Below, in pieces: positions 1-6,394 of a stretch of DNA of 6,613 nt. This DNA comes from Myxococcales bacterium. GTDB taxonomy: Bacteria > Myxococcota_A > Polyangia > Polyangiales > Houyiibacteriaceae. Every line of letters starts with the position of its first letter. The stretch's first letter is position 1. A model generated the notes under the pieces. That model was not told the DNA's origin and did not search any database. It saw only the letters and a list, made by a program, of their open reading frames with translations. A program made the translations under genes and the position numbers. The stretch covers positions 1-6,613 of the forward strand of contig JABDJF010000474.1 in the NCBI GenBank assembly GCA_013002645.1, written 5' to 3'.

Positions 1-542
1 GCTCTGCCACCGGTGGAACGACCGGTGCAGGTGGCATCGTGGGTTCGGGCGGAGTCGGTGGTTCGTTCTCGCCGGGAAGTCGGGCGACCTGCGAGACCTG
101 CGTCAGTGACGATGATTGCGCAGGCACGGATCATCGCTGCGTCGAGATGCGCTATCTGAGCCAGCCTTACCCGAACGCCCAGACGGGCTTCTGTTTGAAG
201 GTCGCCCTTCCGCTCTCCGAGGAATCGCCGCCCGTGTACGACTGCGAGCCGCCCTACGTGACCGTGCTCGTCGACCGTTCCGCTCTCTCCGGTGGTCAGG
301 TCGAGTCCTTTTGCGGTATACGCGAAGACTTGACGACCTGTGCCGCGGTGCGCGCTCATCTCGAGGCCTGGCGCTGCATGGGGGTTGGCGACGATGCGTG
401 CCCCGACGGTGCGTTCTGCGACTGGGTGAAAACCGAGAGCGACGGGTGGCAAGAGCTCTGCACGTATGCCTGCGATCTCGACTCGGAGTGTCAGGGGCCA
501 GGCGGCGAAGCTTGTTCGCAGGACTTGTACTGCGGCTACTGA
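1..542 (+). CDS. Cysteine-rich secreted/surface protein, 5'-truncated by window edge
   Basis: The frame is open from position 3 to the TGA at 540-542 (179 residues visible) with no stop upstream, so the true start is probably outside the window. The GTG at 39 is only an internal possibility. The visible N-terminus is a Gly/Thr/Ala linker (SATGGTTGAGG..GSGGVGGS), the kind that in myxobacterial lipoproteins connects a lipidated N-terminus to an extracytoplasmic domain. After it comes a disulfide-type domain with about 15 cysteines, including CETCVSDDDC, a C..C pattern ending GFCL, a YDCEPPY segment, FCGI..DLTTC, and a C-terminal C-rich stretch ending LYCGY. No catalytic motif is recognisable. 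It most likely acts outside the cytoplasm; function unknown. That the frame is coding is fairly certain; location rests on linker and cysteine composition because the signal peptide is not in view. Confidence 0.8.
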   Translation, partial: SATGGTTGAGGIVGSGGVGGSFSPGSRATCETCVSDDDCAGTDHRCVEMRYLSQPYPNAQTGFCLKVALPLSEESPPVYDCEPPYVTVLVDRSALSGGQVESFCGIREDLTTCAAVRAHLEAWRCMGVGDDACPDGAFCDWVKTESDGWQELCTYACDLDSECQGPGGEACSQDLYCGY

Positions 543-554
543 GCATCGCAAAGC

Positions 555-847
555 CGCAGCACCGAGCGCGCGGACTACCGGGACCGCCTCAAGGCCGCCC
601 GCCGTCAGGCCCGTCGGGCAAGAATGGAGGTAAACCGAGGTGAGTCCTGCCGCGTGTGCGGACCACCATTCACTCAACAATTCATGAGTGTTCTCAACGC
701 CGTCGCAAATGCGCCGCCGTGACTCCGGAATGTTCCCGGACGGAGCAGGCCGAGGTTCTCGTGCTGAACGACGACCAGGAGGCCCGCGACCGACTCGCCC
801 CGAAGGTCGTCGGCGAGCTAGAGGACCTCCGGTTCTGGAGCAAGTGA
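555..847 (+). pseudogene. Possible frameshifted remnant of a small zinc-ribbon protein
   Basis: Two coding-like pieces lie in different frames. Frame 3 (about 555-722) reads STERADYRDRLKAARRQARR and then CRVCGPPFTQQ, a CxxCG..F zinc-ribbon start, before drifting to a stop at 720-722. Frame 2 (GTG 656 to TGA 845-847) reads RRRKCAAVTPECSRTEQAEV and then an acidic, helical-looking segment ending LEDLRFWSK. Joined by one frameshift near 680-690, they give C-x2-C...C-x6-C, similar to small proteins with a CxxCGxxF...C..CS layout. Third-position G/C is high in the outer parts (19 of 21 codons at about 555-617; 29 of 32 at about 749-844) and lower between, consistent with decay or a sequence error. 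The frame-2 ORF could instead be a small intact gene of 63 codons. It follows the upstream gene on the same strand and ends 7 nt before the convergent gene. Identity is tentative. Confidence 0.35.
671..690 (+). terminator. Small hairpin in the convergent intergenic region, weak terminator candidate
   Basis: CACTCA (671-676) pairs perfectly with TGAGTG (685-690) around an 8-nt loop. It lies about 130 nt after the stop of the first gene. Only TTCT follows, so it lacks a real U-tract and may simply be part of the decayed ORF around it. Confidence 0.2.
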
Positions 848-854
848 GCTGGTT

Positions 855-3800
855 CTACGGCGCCGCCACGATGGCATACTTGAGGTTGGTGTTGGTGCCG
901 TCGTAGTACGCGATGTGCACGTGACCCTCGGCATCGACGGCGAGCGAGGTGAAGCGTCCGACGTCTCCGAGGCTGTCGAGGATCTCGTGTCTCCAAGGCT
1001 GCCCCTCCTGTCGCACCGTATGCTTCAGGTCGCGGCTCGTTTCGTCGAAATAGCTGATGTGAGCCGTGCCTGCCGCGTCGAACGCGAGCGAGCCGTGACT
1101 GCCGACATCACCTTGGCCGTCAACCGTCTCGAGCTTCCAGCCGGTGTCGCTCTGGCGAGTCGCGAGCTTGAGATCTCCATTGTCTTCATCGTAGTAGGCG
1201 ACATGCGCCACGCCCGCGTTGTCGAATGCGAGCGACGCGAAGCGGCCCACCGAGCCTTGGGCATCCACGACTTCGATCGACCATCTTCCGCCCGGTTGCT
1301 CCGTCGCAAGGAGCAGATCCTCGTCACCTTCGTCATGATAGGCGATGTGTGCAGCGCCTGCAGCGCTGAACGCCAGGGACGCGAAGCGGCCCACTGAGCC
1401 TTGGGCATCCACGACTTCGATCGACCATCCCCCGCCTGGTTGTTTCGTCGCCAGCCGCAGACTCTTGTTGCCTCCGTCGTAGTAGGCGATGTGTGCCGTC
1501 CCCTGAAGGTCGAACGCGAGCGAAGCATGCTGCCCGACGTCTCCATCGCCGTCCACGGTCTCGAAGGACCAAGAATTCGAGCCCAGCCGCACGGCAAACC
1601 GGAGGTCGTTGGTATCTGCGTCGTAAAAAGCGATGTGCGGCACGTTGGAAGGATCGATCTCGATCGACGCGTGCTGTCCGACGTCCTTGGGCGCAGCCGC
1701 CGTTTCTCGTGACCAGATCCCGCCGAGGGACAGCCGGCTGTGGAGCAAGTTCTTTCCGTTCTGCGCGTAGTAGGCCGCGTGAGGGCGCCCGACGGCGTCG
1801 AGAGCCAGGGAGGCATACTCCCCGACGTTGCCTTTCGAATCGGCCGCGCGGATGTGGAAGGCGGCGCATGCACGGTCGAAAAGAATTTCACCTTCGGGGC
1901 AGCTCGTTGGGCAGCACGCGTCATCACAGCGCTCGAAGCCGACTGAGCAAACGAAGTCACAGACCCCGAGCTCGCAAGTCGCGGTGGAGCTCGGCGGGGT
2001 CGGACAGGGCGCACACAGGGTGCCGCAGCTAGCAACGTCCGAGTCGGAGACGCAGACGCCGCCACATGAATGGAACCCCGCAATGCACACGCACTCGTGA
2101 GTCAATGTATTGCAGACTTCGTTCAGGGCGCTGCACTGAGCATCTTGCTCACACCCAAGCAGGCAGTCCCCGGTGAACCCGTCGCAGTAGTTGAATCCGC
2201 TGCATCCGAGACCGTTGGTTCTACAGTCGCCGGGATCGACACACACCCCGCTCTCGCATTCGTCGCCGAGCGGACATGAGGTCGCACAACCTGCACAAAA
2301 GCGAGGGTCGGTCTGCGTGTCGACACACTCGAAGCCGCATGGTTCCAGGCCGCCGTCGCAGATCAGACCACAAAGGCCAGCATCGCACGTCGGCGTGGAA
2401 CCGGGGGGCGACGGGCACGGCGTGCACGAGTCCCCACAGCTTTCGACATCGAAATCCGAAACGCATGTGCCACCGCAGGAATGGAAACCCTCGTCGCAAA
2501 CGCAATTGTGCGCGTCCGTATCGCATACCCGGTTTTCCGCGTTGCACTGAGTATCGTTCTCGCAGCCCCGCAGACAGCTCCCCGTAACCTCGTCGCAGTA
2601 GGTGAACCCGGTGCATCCAAAACCGTTGATGCGGCAATCGCCGGGATCGTTGCACCCACCCAGCTCGCACACCTGACCAGGCGGACACGGAGTCCCGCAG
2701 TCGCCACAGAAACGAGGATCGATGAGCGTGTCGATACACTCGAAGCCGCACCGGTCGAATCCGATCTCACAAACGCACTCGTGCGTCTCCGCGTCGCAGA
2801 GCTCGTGGTCGCGTGCGCACTGCTCATCGAGAGTGCAGCCCCTCAGGCAGTCGCCGCTTGCCCCATCGCAATACGTGAACCCGTTGCAGCCGAGACCGTT
2901 CGTGCGGCAATCGCCGGGGTCAGTGCAACCGCCCAACTCGCATACGTAGCCACTGGGACACGCCACGCCGCAGTCACCGCAGTAGCGAGGGTCGCTGCGA
3001 AGGTTCACGCACTCTTCGTCGCACAAGGTGAAGGGTGCCTCGCACCCCACGACGCCGTCTGTGGGGCCGCCATCAGGATCTCCTCCATCCGTCGGCGGAA
3101 TCCCATCGTCGTTCGGTACGCCTGCGTCCGGGTCAGCCTCCACCGGAAACTCTGAGTTCGGCGGAAGCGCACCAGGGTTCCCAATGAGCTCGAGCTCGTC
3201 CGGCAACACCCGTTCGTCGACGCACGACGGGGTCGCGCAGGACGTTGCGTCGGGGCAGCCGCACGTTTCGGCGTCGCCGCATAACACGTCTTCGCAGGCG
3301 CTGTGGATGAGCATTCTCAGGAGTCGGGCCTCTCCGCGCATGAATCCCGTCCTCACGCGGCGCACGACGAGCGGCTGCTCGCTCCCCCGGGCAAGCGCTT
3401 CGAGCTCGACGACGACTTCGCCGCCGACGTCGGAGCCCGCCGGCAACACCGCGAACGTCGCTGGCAGCAAATAGGCTCCCGGCGGGGGCGGTTCCTCGCC
3501 CGCCAGAGCGAATACCCGCACCCAGGTTGGCAGTTCCTTCGGTCCGCTTTCGGTCTGCACCATCTTTGCGACCCGGGCTCGAACTCGGTCGACCTCATCG
3601 GGCACCCGGTAGTCGGTATCCATCAAAACCACCAACTGCGTCGATGGGTCCTCGGCGCAATTCACCCCGAAGAGTGACCAGAGAACTGCCCACACCAGAG
3701 GCGCCACCTTGGTGTGCCGCGCGGGTCCTCGAGCATAGGCTGCTGTGCGTTCGTGAGGGGTCAAGACCGCGAAGCCTAACGAGTCGCTGTGTGGCGGCAA
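855..3800 (-). CDS. Large exported protein: Cys-rich Stig1/EGF-like repeat array plus C-terminal seven-bladed beta-propeller
   Basis: This gene encodes up to 981 residues. Residues about 33-48 are hydrophobic (LVWAVLWSLFGVNC), forming an export signal that may end in a lipoprotein cysteine (C48), although the -1 Asn is not canonical. Residues 52-200 form a mixed domain opening STQLVVLMDTD and containing TGFMRGEARLLRM, which I recall as a recurrent myxobacterial module of unknown function. Residues 211-252 are a D/G/P-rich linker. Residues 253-647 are a cysteine-rich array. Residues 648-981 are seven repeats of 48 residues (the last one short) with the pattern VGxxASLAxDxxGxxHIAYYDxxxxxLxxA...WxxExVD, which suggests a beta-propeller. 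No enzyme motif is visible; binding or adhesion outside the cell is likely. The start is uncertain: TTG 3800, TTG 3764 and GTG 3707 all lack a good ribosome-binding site. GTG 3707 gives a signal without basic residues, and TTG 3764 keeps Arg/Lys before the hydrophobic core. The gene is divergent from the kinase operon. Confidence 0.88.
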   Translation of the reverse strand: MPPHSDSLGFAVLTPHERTAAYARGPARHTKVAPLVWAVLWSLFGVNCAEDPSTQLVVLMDTDYRVPDEVDRVRARVAKMVQTESGPKELPTWVRVFALAGEEPPPPGAYLLPATFAVLPAGSDVGGEVVVELEALARGSEQPLVVRRVRTGFMRGEARLLRMLIHSACEDVLCGDAETCGCPDATSCATPSCVDERVLPDELELIGNPGALPPNSEFPVEADPDAGVPNDDGIPPTDGGDPDGGPTDGVVGCEAPFTLCDEECVNLRSDPRYCGDCGVACPSGYVCELGGCTDPGDCRTNGLGCNGFTYCDGASGDCLRGCTLDEQCARDHELCDAETHECVCEIGFDRCGFECIDTLIDPRFCGDCGTPCPPGQVCELGGCNDPGDCRINGFGCTGFTYCDEVTGSCLRGCENDTQCNAENRVCDTDAHNCVCDEGFHSCGGTCVSDFDVESCGDSCTPCPSPPGSTPTCDAGLCGLICDGGLEPCGFECVDTQTDPRFCAGCATSCPLGDECESGVCVDPGDCRTNGLGCSGFNYCDGFTGDCLLGCEQDAQCSALNEVCNTLTHECVCIAGFHSCGGVCVSDSDVASCGTLCAPCPTPPSSTATCELGVCDFVCSVGFERCDDACCPTSCPEGEILFDRACAAFHIRAADSKGNVGEYASLALDAVGRPHAAYYAQNGKNLLHSRLSLGGIWSRETAAAPKDVGQHASIEIDPSNVPHIAFYDADTNDLRFAVRLGSNSWSFETVDGDGDVGQHASLAFDLQGTAHIAYYDGGNKSLRLATKQPGGGWSIEVVDAQGSVGRFASLAFSAAGAAHIAYHDEGDEDLLLATEQPGGRWSIEVVDAQGSVGRFASLAFDNAGVAHVAYYDEDNGDLKLATRQSDTGWKLETVDGQGDVGSHGSLAFDAAGTAHISYFDETSRDLKHTVRQEGQPWRHEILDSLGDVGRFTSLAVDAEGHVHIAYYDGTNTNLKYAIVAAP
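858..1859 (-). repeat. Protein-coding 144-bp repeats, predicted 7-bladed beta-propeller
   Basis: Repeats begin at residues 658, 706, 754, 802, 850, 898 and 946. The first six are exactly 48 residues and the seventh stops after 36, just before the W..E.VD strand. That missing strand can be supplied by residues 648-657 (FHIRAADSKG), which sit where a velcro strand would. The 144-bp period is visible in the DNA. The stretches 1237-1307 and 1381-1407 onward (through 1451) match at 65 of 71 positions by eye, including 48 of the first 49, pointing to recent duplication or conversion of one blade. Confidence 0.85.
1863..3044 (-). repeat. Protein-coding Cys-rich repeat array, unit order A-A-B-A-B-partial
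   Basis: Within the large exported protein, every unit begins with C-x6-C-x3-C. The 91-residue A units cover residues 253-343 (DNA 3044-2772), 344-434 (2771-2499) and 481-571 (2360-2088). Each contains a Stig1-like piece (EC..L..DPRYCGDCG..CP.G..CELGGC) followed by DPGDCRTNGLGC.GF.YCD..TGDCL.GC..D.QC and ends H.CVC. The 46-residue B units cover residues 435-480 (2498-2361) and 572-617 (2087-1950), with the core GFHSCGG.CVSD.DV.SCG..C.PCP.PP.S. A final partial unit starts at residue 618. The A-B pair appears duplicated as a 137-residue block. Likely an extracellular disulfide-bonded stalk; the role is inferred. Confidence 0.85.
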
Positions 3801-3929
3801 GCCGGCGGGCGATCGCTCGCCGTCGCCTCGGCGTCCGCTTGTCCCATCCGTGTGGATCTTTCAGGCTTCACCCTTGCTTGACCGTTTGCGCTCGCCTTCA
3901 CGCGCAGGCAACGGATCGAAGTTTGCTTC
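3801..3929. promoter_or_regulatory. Divergent intergenic region with a near-perfect 20-bp dyad (3803-3822)
   Basis: The region separates the large minus-strand gene from the kinase operon and must contain at least the kinase promoter. It is 222 bp long if the minus gene starts at 3707. At 3803-3822 there is a dyad: CGGCG (3803-3807) faces CGCCG (3818-3822) around a core GCGATCGC-like centre, with 9 of 10 pairs matching (the exception is G3808/T3817). It could be an operator acting on either gene, or a GC-rich coincidence. A TTGACC at 3878-3883 resembles a -35 box but has no acceptable -10 at normal spacing, so no promoter is called. Confidence 0.3.
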
Positions 3930-5390
3930 ATGTCGACCTCGCAACCGCTACTTTTCGAACACACGCTCGTGGGCGGGAAGTATCGGCTCGACGAAGTGGT
4001 TGGGATGGGCGGCGTCGGCACCGTCTTCCGAGCGACGCACCTCTGGACCGAGCGTGAATGCGCCGTGAAGGTGCTGAACGCGAACCTGCCGCACTTCGAT
4101 ACCGTTCGAAAGGCGTTTCTCCGCGAAGCACGCGCGACGGTCCAGCTCGAGCATCCGAACGTGGTGGACGTGCTCGATATGGGCGAGGATGATGCCGGAA
4201 CGACCTACATGGTCATGGAGTTGCTCGAGGGGCCGACGCTTCGGGACGTCTTGCTCGAGCGAGGCTCGCTTACGACCGACGAAACCGCATCGATCTTTTG
4301 GCCGTTGATGGAGGCGCTTGAAACGGCGCACGAGCTCGGCATCGTTCACAAGGACTTCAAGCCGGAAAACATCATCCTGAGCACCGGGGCGTTCGGAGTC
4401 ATGATCCCCAAGCTGCTCGACTTCGGCGTTGCGCAGATCTTTCGCGAGAGCCAGCTCACCGTGGCGGAAGACACCGATCGCCTCATCGTTGGGACCCCAC
4501 AGTACATGTCGCCCGAGCAAGCTCGGAACCAGCGTCAGCTCATCGGCCCTCAAACCGATGTGTGGGGAGTCGCGGCGGTCTGGTATGAGTGCCTGACCGG
4601 GCGCTGTCCGTTCGACGGCGACGTACCCCTCGAAGTGCTGAAGGCCGTGTGCGATGCCCCTCTGGTCTTGGAGGGAGTCCCCGACGCCCAAGCGAGGGTG
4701 CTTCGACGAGCGCTGGAGCGCTCTCCGTCGAAGCGGACTCCAAGCCTTGCACGATTGCGCGAAGAGCTCGAGAGTGCCGGCGTTTCGCGGGCGCGGGGAA
4801 CGACGAGCGACGCTCCGATCTCCTCACGGCTACCGGATCCCGAGCGCCCAAGCTACGTTCGTTCCACACGCCCAGAGGTTGGGTCGGCAGATCCAAAGAC
4901 GACTGGCCCTCGCTCCATTCGACTCGATTCGGAGCTGATCAGACTACCCGCGGCCTCGCACCGGAGGGCCGCGATCGGGGGACTCGCCCTCGCCGTCGCC
5001 GTGGCTTTTACTGCCTGGTGGACGATCGGGGGGCCGCGAGACGAGGCGGCGCCATCGTCTCCAGCGAAATCGATCCCTCAGCCGTCCGGGGCGCAGCCTC
5101 ACTCGTTGGAGTCCCCCGAGCCCGAGTCACGGGTCGTGTCACCAGCATCCGATAAGGTCGCCTCGCCGTCTGCGGGCAAAGAGGCGGTTGGTTCGCCGGA
5201 CCCGTCCGACGCCGCTCAGGCGCCAACGGATCGACCCACCCTGGGGGAGGGCCCGGCTGCGTCCGACGATTCCTCTGCGTCCGCGCCGACGCGACCGATC
5301 AATCCGAAGCGACGGAAGGTCCAGACCCCTCCGCCGCCTACCGACCGCGAGGAATACGAGAAGCCTCCCGACTTGGTGACGGAATGGTGA
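3930..5390 (+). CDS. Transmembrane eukaryotic-type Ser/Thr protein kinase
   Basis: The gene encodes 486 residues and should transfer phosphate from ATP to Ser/Thr of partner proteins. The N-terminal kinase domain (about 17-282) has the glycine loop GMGGVG (25-30), ATP-binding Lys47 in CAVKVL, helix-C Glu66 in FLREAR, catalytic loop HKDFKPEN (140-147; Asp142, Lys144, Asn147), DFG at 164-166, GTPQYMSPEQ (188-197), TDVWG (209-213) and a closing Arg269. All expected catalytic residues are present, but the usual HRD Arg is Lys141. A Ser/Pro-rich juxtamembrane stretch (290-346) leads to one membrane helix (about 347-366). A Pro/Ser/Ala-rich tail of about 120 residues follows, probably outside the cytoplasm, with no PASTA or other recognisable sensor domain. 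ATG 3930 fits the kinase N-terminus; GAAG at 3918-3921 is a weak ribosome-binding site. It overlaps the next gene by 7 nt. Substrate unknown. Confidence 0.95.
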   Translation: MSTSQPLLFEHTLVGGKYRLDEVVGMGGVGTVFRATHLWTERECAVKVLNANLPHFDTVRKAFLREARATVQLEHPNVVDVLDMGEDDAGTTYMVMELLEGPTLRDVLLERGSLTTDETASIFWPLMEALETAHELGIVHKDFKPENIILSTGAFGVMIPKLLDFGVAQIFRESQLTVAEDTDRLIVGTPQYMSPEQARNQRQLIGPQTDVWGVAAVWYECLTGRCPFDGDVPLEVLKAVCDAPLVLEGVPDAQARVLRRALERSPSKRTPSLARLREELESAGVSRARGTTSDAPISSRLPDPERPSYVRSTRPEVGSADPKTTGPRSIRLDSELIRLPAASHRRAAIGGLALAVAVAFTAWWTIGGPRDEAAPSSPAKSIPQPSGAQPHSLESPEPESRVVSPASDKVASPSAGKEAVGSPDPSDAAQAPTDRPTLGEGPAASDDSSASAPTRPINPKRRKVQTPPPPTDREEYEKPPDLVTEW

Positions 5391-6238
5391 AGCTCTTTTC
5401 CCGCCTGCTCGTGATGTTGGTCGCCGCGGCCGCAGCCACGACGACAGGACCGTCGGACGCGGCGGCACAGCATTCCGAGGCGGAGGCCGAAGCGCGCGCT
5501 CTGTTCGACGAAGGCTTGGCCCTCGCGGGCGCGGATCGCTGGGCCGAGGCGTTGCCGGCATTTAGGCGTTCCGCGAGCTTGGTCTCCCGCGGGAGCACGT
5601 CTTACAACATCGCGAACGCTCTCTACCGACTCGATCGCCCAGTTGAGGCGCTCGCGGAGCTCGACGAATACGAGCGAATGCCAGAGGTGCGAAACGACCC
5701 TGCGGCAAGCCAGCGCGGTCAGACACTGCGTGCGTTGATCCATGCCGCGCGTGGCGAGGTGCGGCTCATCGTCACCCCGGCGGCCGCGTCGCTATTCGTG
5801 GACGGATGGCCATCCGTGCTTACGGGGCCCGAGCGAATCATCCTGCTCAACCCGGGGGCCCACTTCATTCGGCTGACACACCAAGGCTGCCAACCACATC
5901 GCCAAGAGCTGAATGTGGACCGTGGAGGTCGGCAGTCATACTCGATCGAGCTTCAGGCACGTCCTTCATCGGTCGTCACGGAGCCGTCGTTGGGTCTCAA
6001 CAGCTCCACGGTCGCCGTTGAAAGCGCGGAGCGTGCTTCACTGCCGCCGCCCTCGCCGAGCAAAGACGACCGAAAGCGATTCGTAAAGCGGCCCGGCTTC
6101 TGGGTCATGCTTGGGGTCATCGCCGCGGCAGGCATTGGGGTCGGTGTCGCAGTCGCCGTCACACGCCGGGACGATTCGCCTCCGTGTGGTACCACCGGTG
6201 ACTGTGCGACGACCCAAGGACTGACTGCGTCGTTTTAG
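5384..6238 (+). CDS. Exported TPR-PEGA domain protein with C-terminal membrane helix
   Basis: The gene encodes 284 residues. Residues 1-29 are a signal peptide (MVKLFSRLLVMLVAAAAA..., Ala-rich cut region ending near AAAQ). Residues about 36-104 form two TPR-like helical hairpins (ALFDEGLALAGADRWAEALPAF and YNIANALYRLDRPVEALAEL). Residues about 124-192 match a PEGA domain: GEVRLIVTPAAASLFVDG..., then LLNPGAHFIRLTHQGC, then a final strand. A Ser/Pro-rich spacer is followed by a basic stretch (226-236), a membrane helix (238-260) and a 24-residue tail with two cysteines. Such TPR/PEGA proteins are usually envelope-located and thought to mediate protein or peptidoglycan contacts; no enzymatic activity is expected. 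ATG 5384 lies inside the kinase stop region, with GGTGA at 5375-5379 as a possible ribosome site, so translation is probably coupled to the kinase. GTG 5387 is an alternative start. The basic flank before the helix fits poorly with a periplasmic location, so topology is unsure. Confidence 0.92.
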   Translation: MVKLFSRLLVMLVAAAAATTTGPSDAAAQHSEAEAEARALFDEGLALAGADRWAEALPAFRRSASLVSRGSTSYNIANALYRLDRPVEALAELDEYERMPEVRNDPAASQRGQTLRALIHAARGEVRLIVTPAAASLFVDGWPSVLTGPERIILLNPGAHFIRLTHQGCQPHRQELNVDRGGRQSYSIELQARPSSVVTEPSLGLNSSTVAVESAERASLPPPSPSKDDRKRFVKRPGFWVMLGVIAAAGIGVGVAVAVTRRDDSPPCGTTGDCATTQGLTASF

Positions 6239-6240
6239 CG

Positions 6241-6282
6241 CTGCTGCGTCCGCAGACAGTTGCACTGCTACGTGCGCAGACA
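6241..6282. repeat. Imperfect 18-bp direct repeat, 24-bp period
   Basis: CTGCTGCGTCCGCAGACA (6241-6258) and CTGCTACGTGCGCAGACA (6265-6282) match at 16 of 18 positions. They start two bases after the stop of the TPR-PEGA gene. The first copy can also fold as CTGCG/CGCAG with a very short loop. Function unknown: it could be an intergenic binding site or part of a mobile-element boundary. No T-tract follows, so it is not called a terminator. Confidence 0.5.
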
Positions 6283-6298
6283 TTTCGATGATTCATGT

Positions 6299-6310
6299 TC
6301 GCAATTGCGA
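6299..6310. promoter_or_regulatory. Perfect 12-bp palindrome upstream of the transposase
   Basis: TCGCAATTGCGA is a perfect inverted repeat 84 nt before the transposase ATG. It is AT-rich in the centre and lies in the non-coding gap 6239-6394. It may be an operator or lie close to the left end of the mobile element; chance is not excluded. The rest of this gap shows no gene or clear promoter. Confidence 0.3.
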
Positions 6311-6394
6311 CACCCCGGTAATCAGAGATGAAATCGCCCGGACCCACCGAGGGTGAGCTCGTTCGACACTGCCGAGTGTGCCAGACACGGAGCC

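Noticed and set aside
1025..2083. 352-codon minus-strand ORF inside the large gene
   Set aside because: It is a frame-shifted shadow of the repeat region. Its Arg/Ser/Thr-rich composition and repeats mirror the true frame.
858..3044. Regular DNA repeats as a possible CRISPR or satellite
   Set aside because: The repeats are in frame, 138-273 bp or 144 bp long and encode protein modules; there are no short identical repeats with unique spacers.
2481..3155. 224-codon plus-strand ORF antisense to the Cys-rich array
   Set aside because: Its Ala/Val-rich repeats simply track the 273-bp DNA repeat of the opposite-strand gene.
3878..3906. TTGACC as a -35 box for the kinase
   Set aside because: The bases at the expected -10 position (around 3900-3907) are GC-rich with no TATAAT-like match.
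3948..4691. 247-codon minus-strand ORF opposite the kinase
   Set aside because: It lies entirely antisense to a kinase domain with all catalytic motifs. Its translation shows no recognisable domain and reflects the GC-rich codon bias.
6243..6256. CTGCG/CGCAG hairpin after the operon as a terminator
   Set aside because: The loop would be only 2-4 nt and no T-run follows. It is better described as part of the direct repeat.
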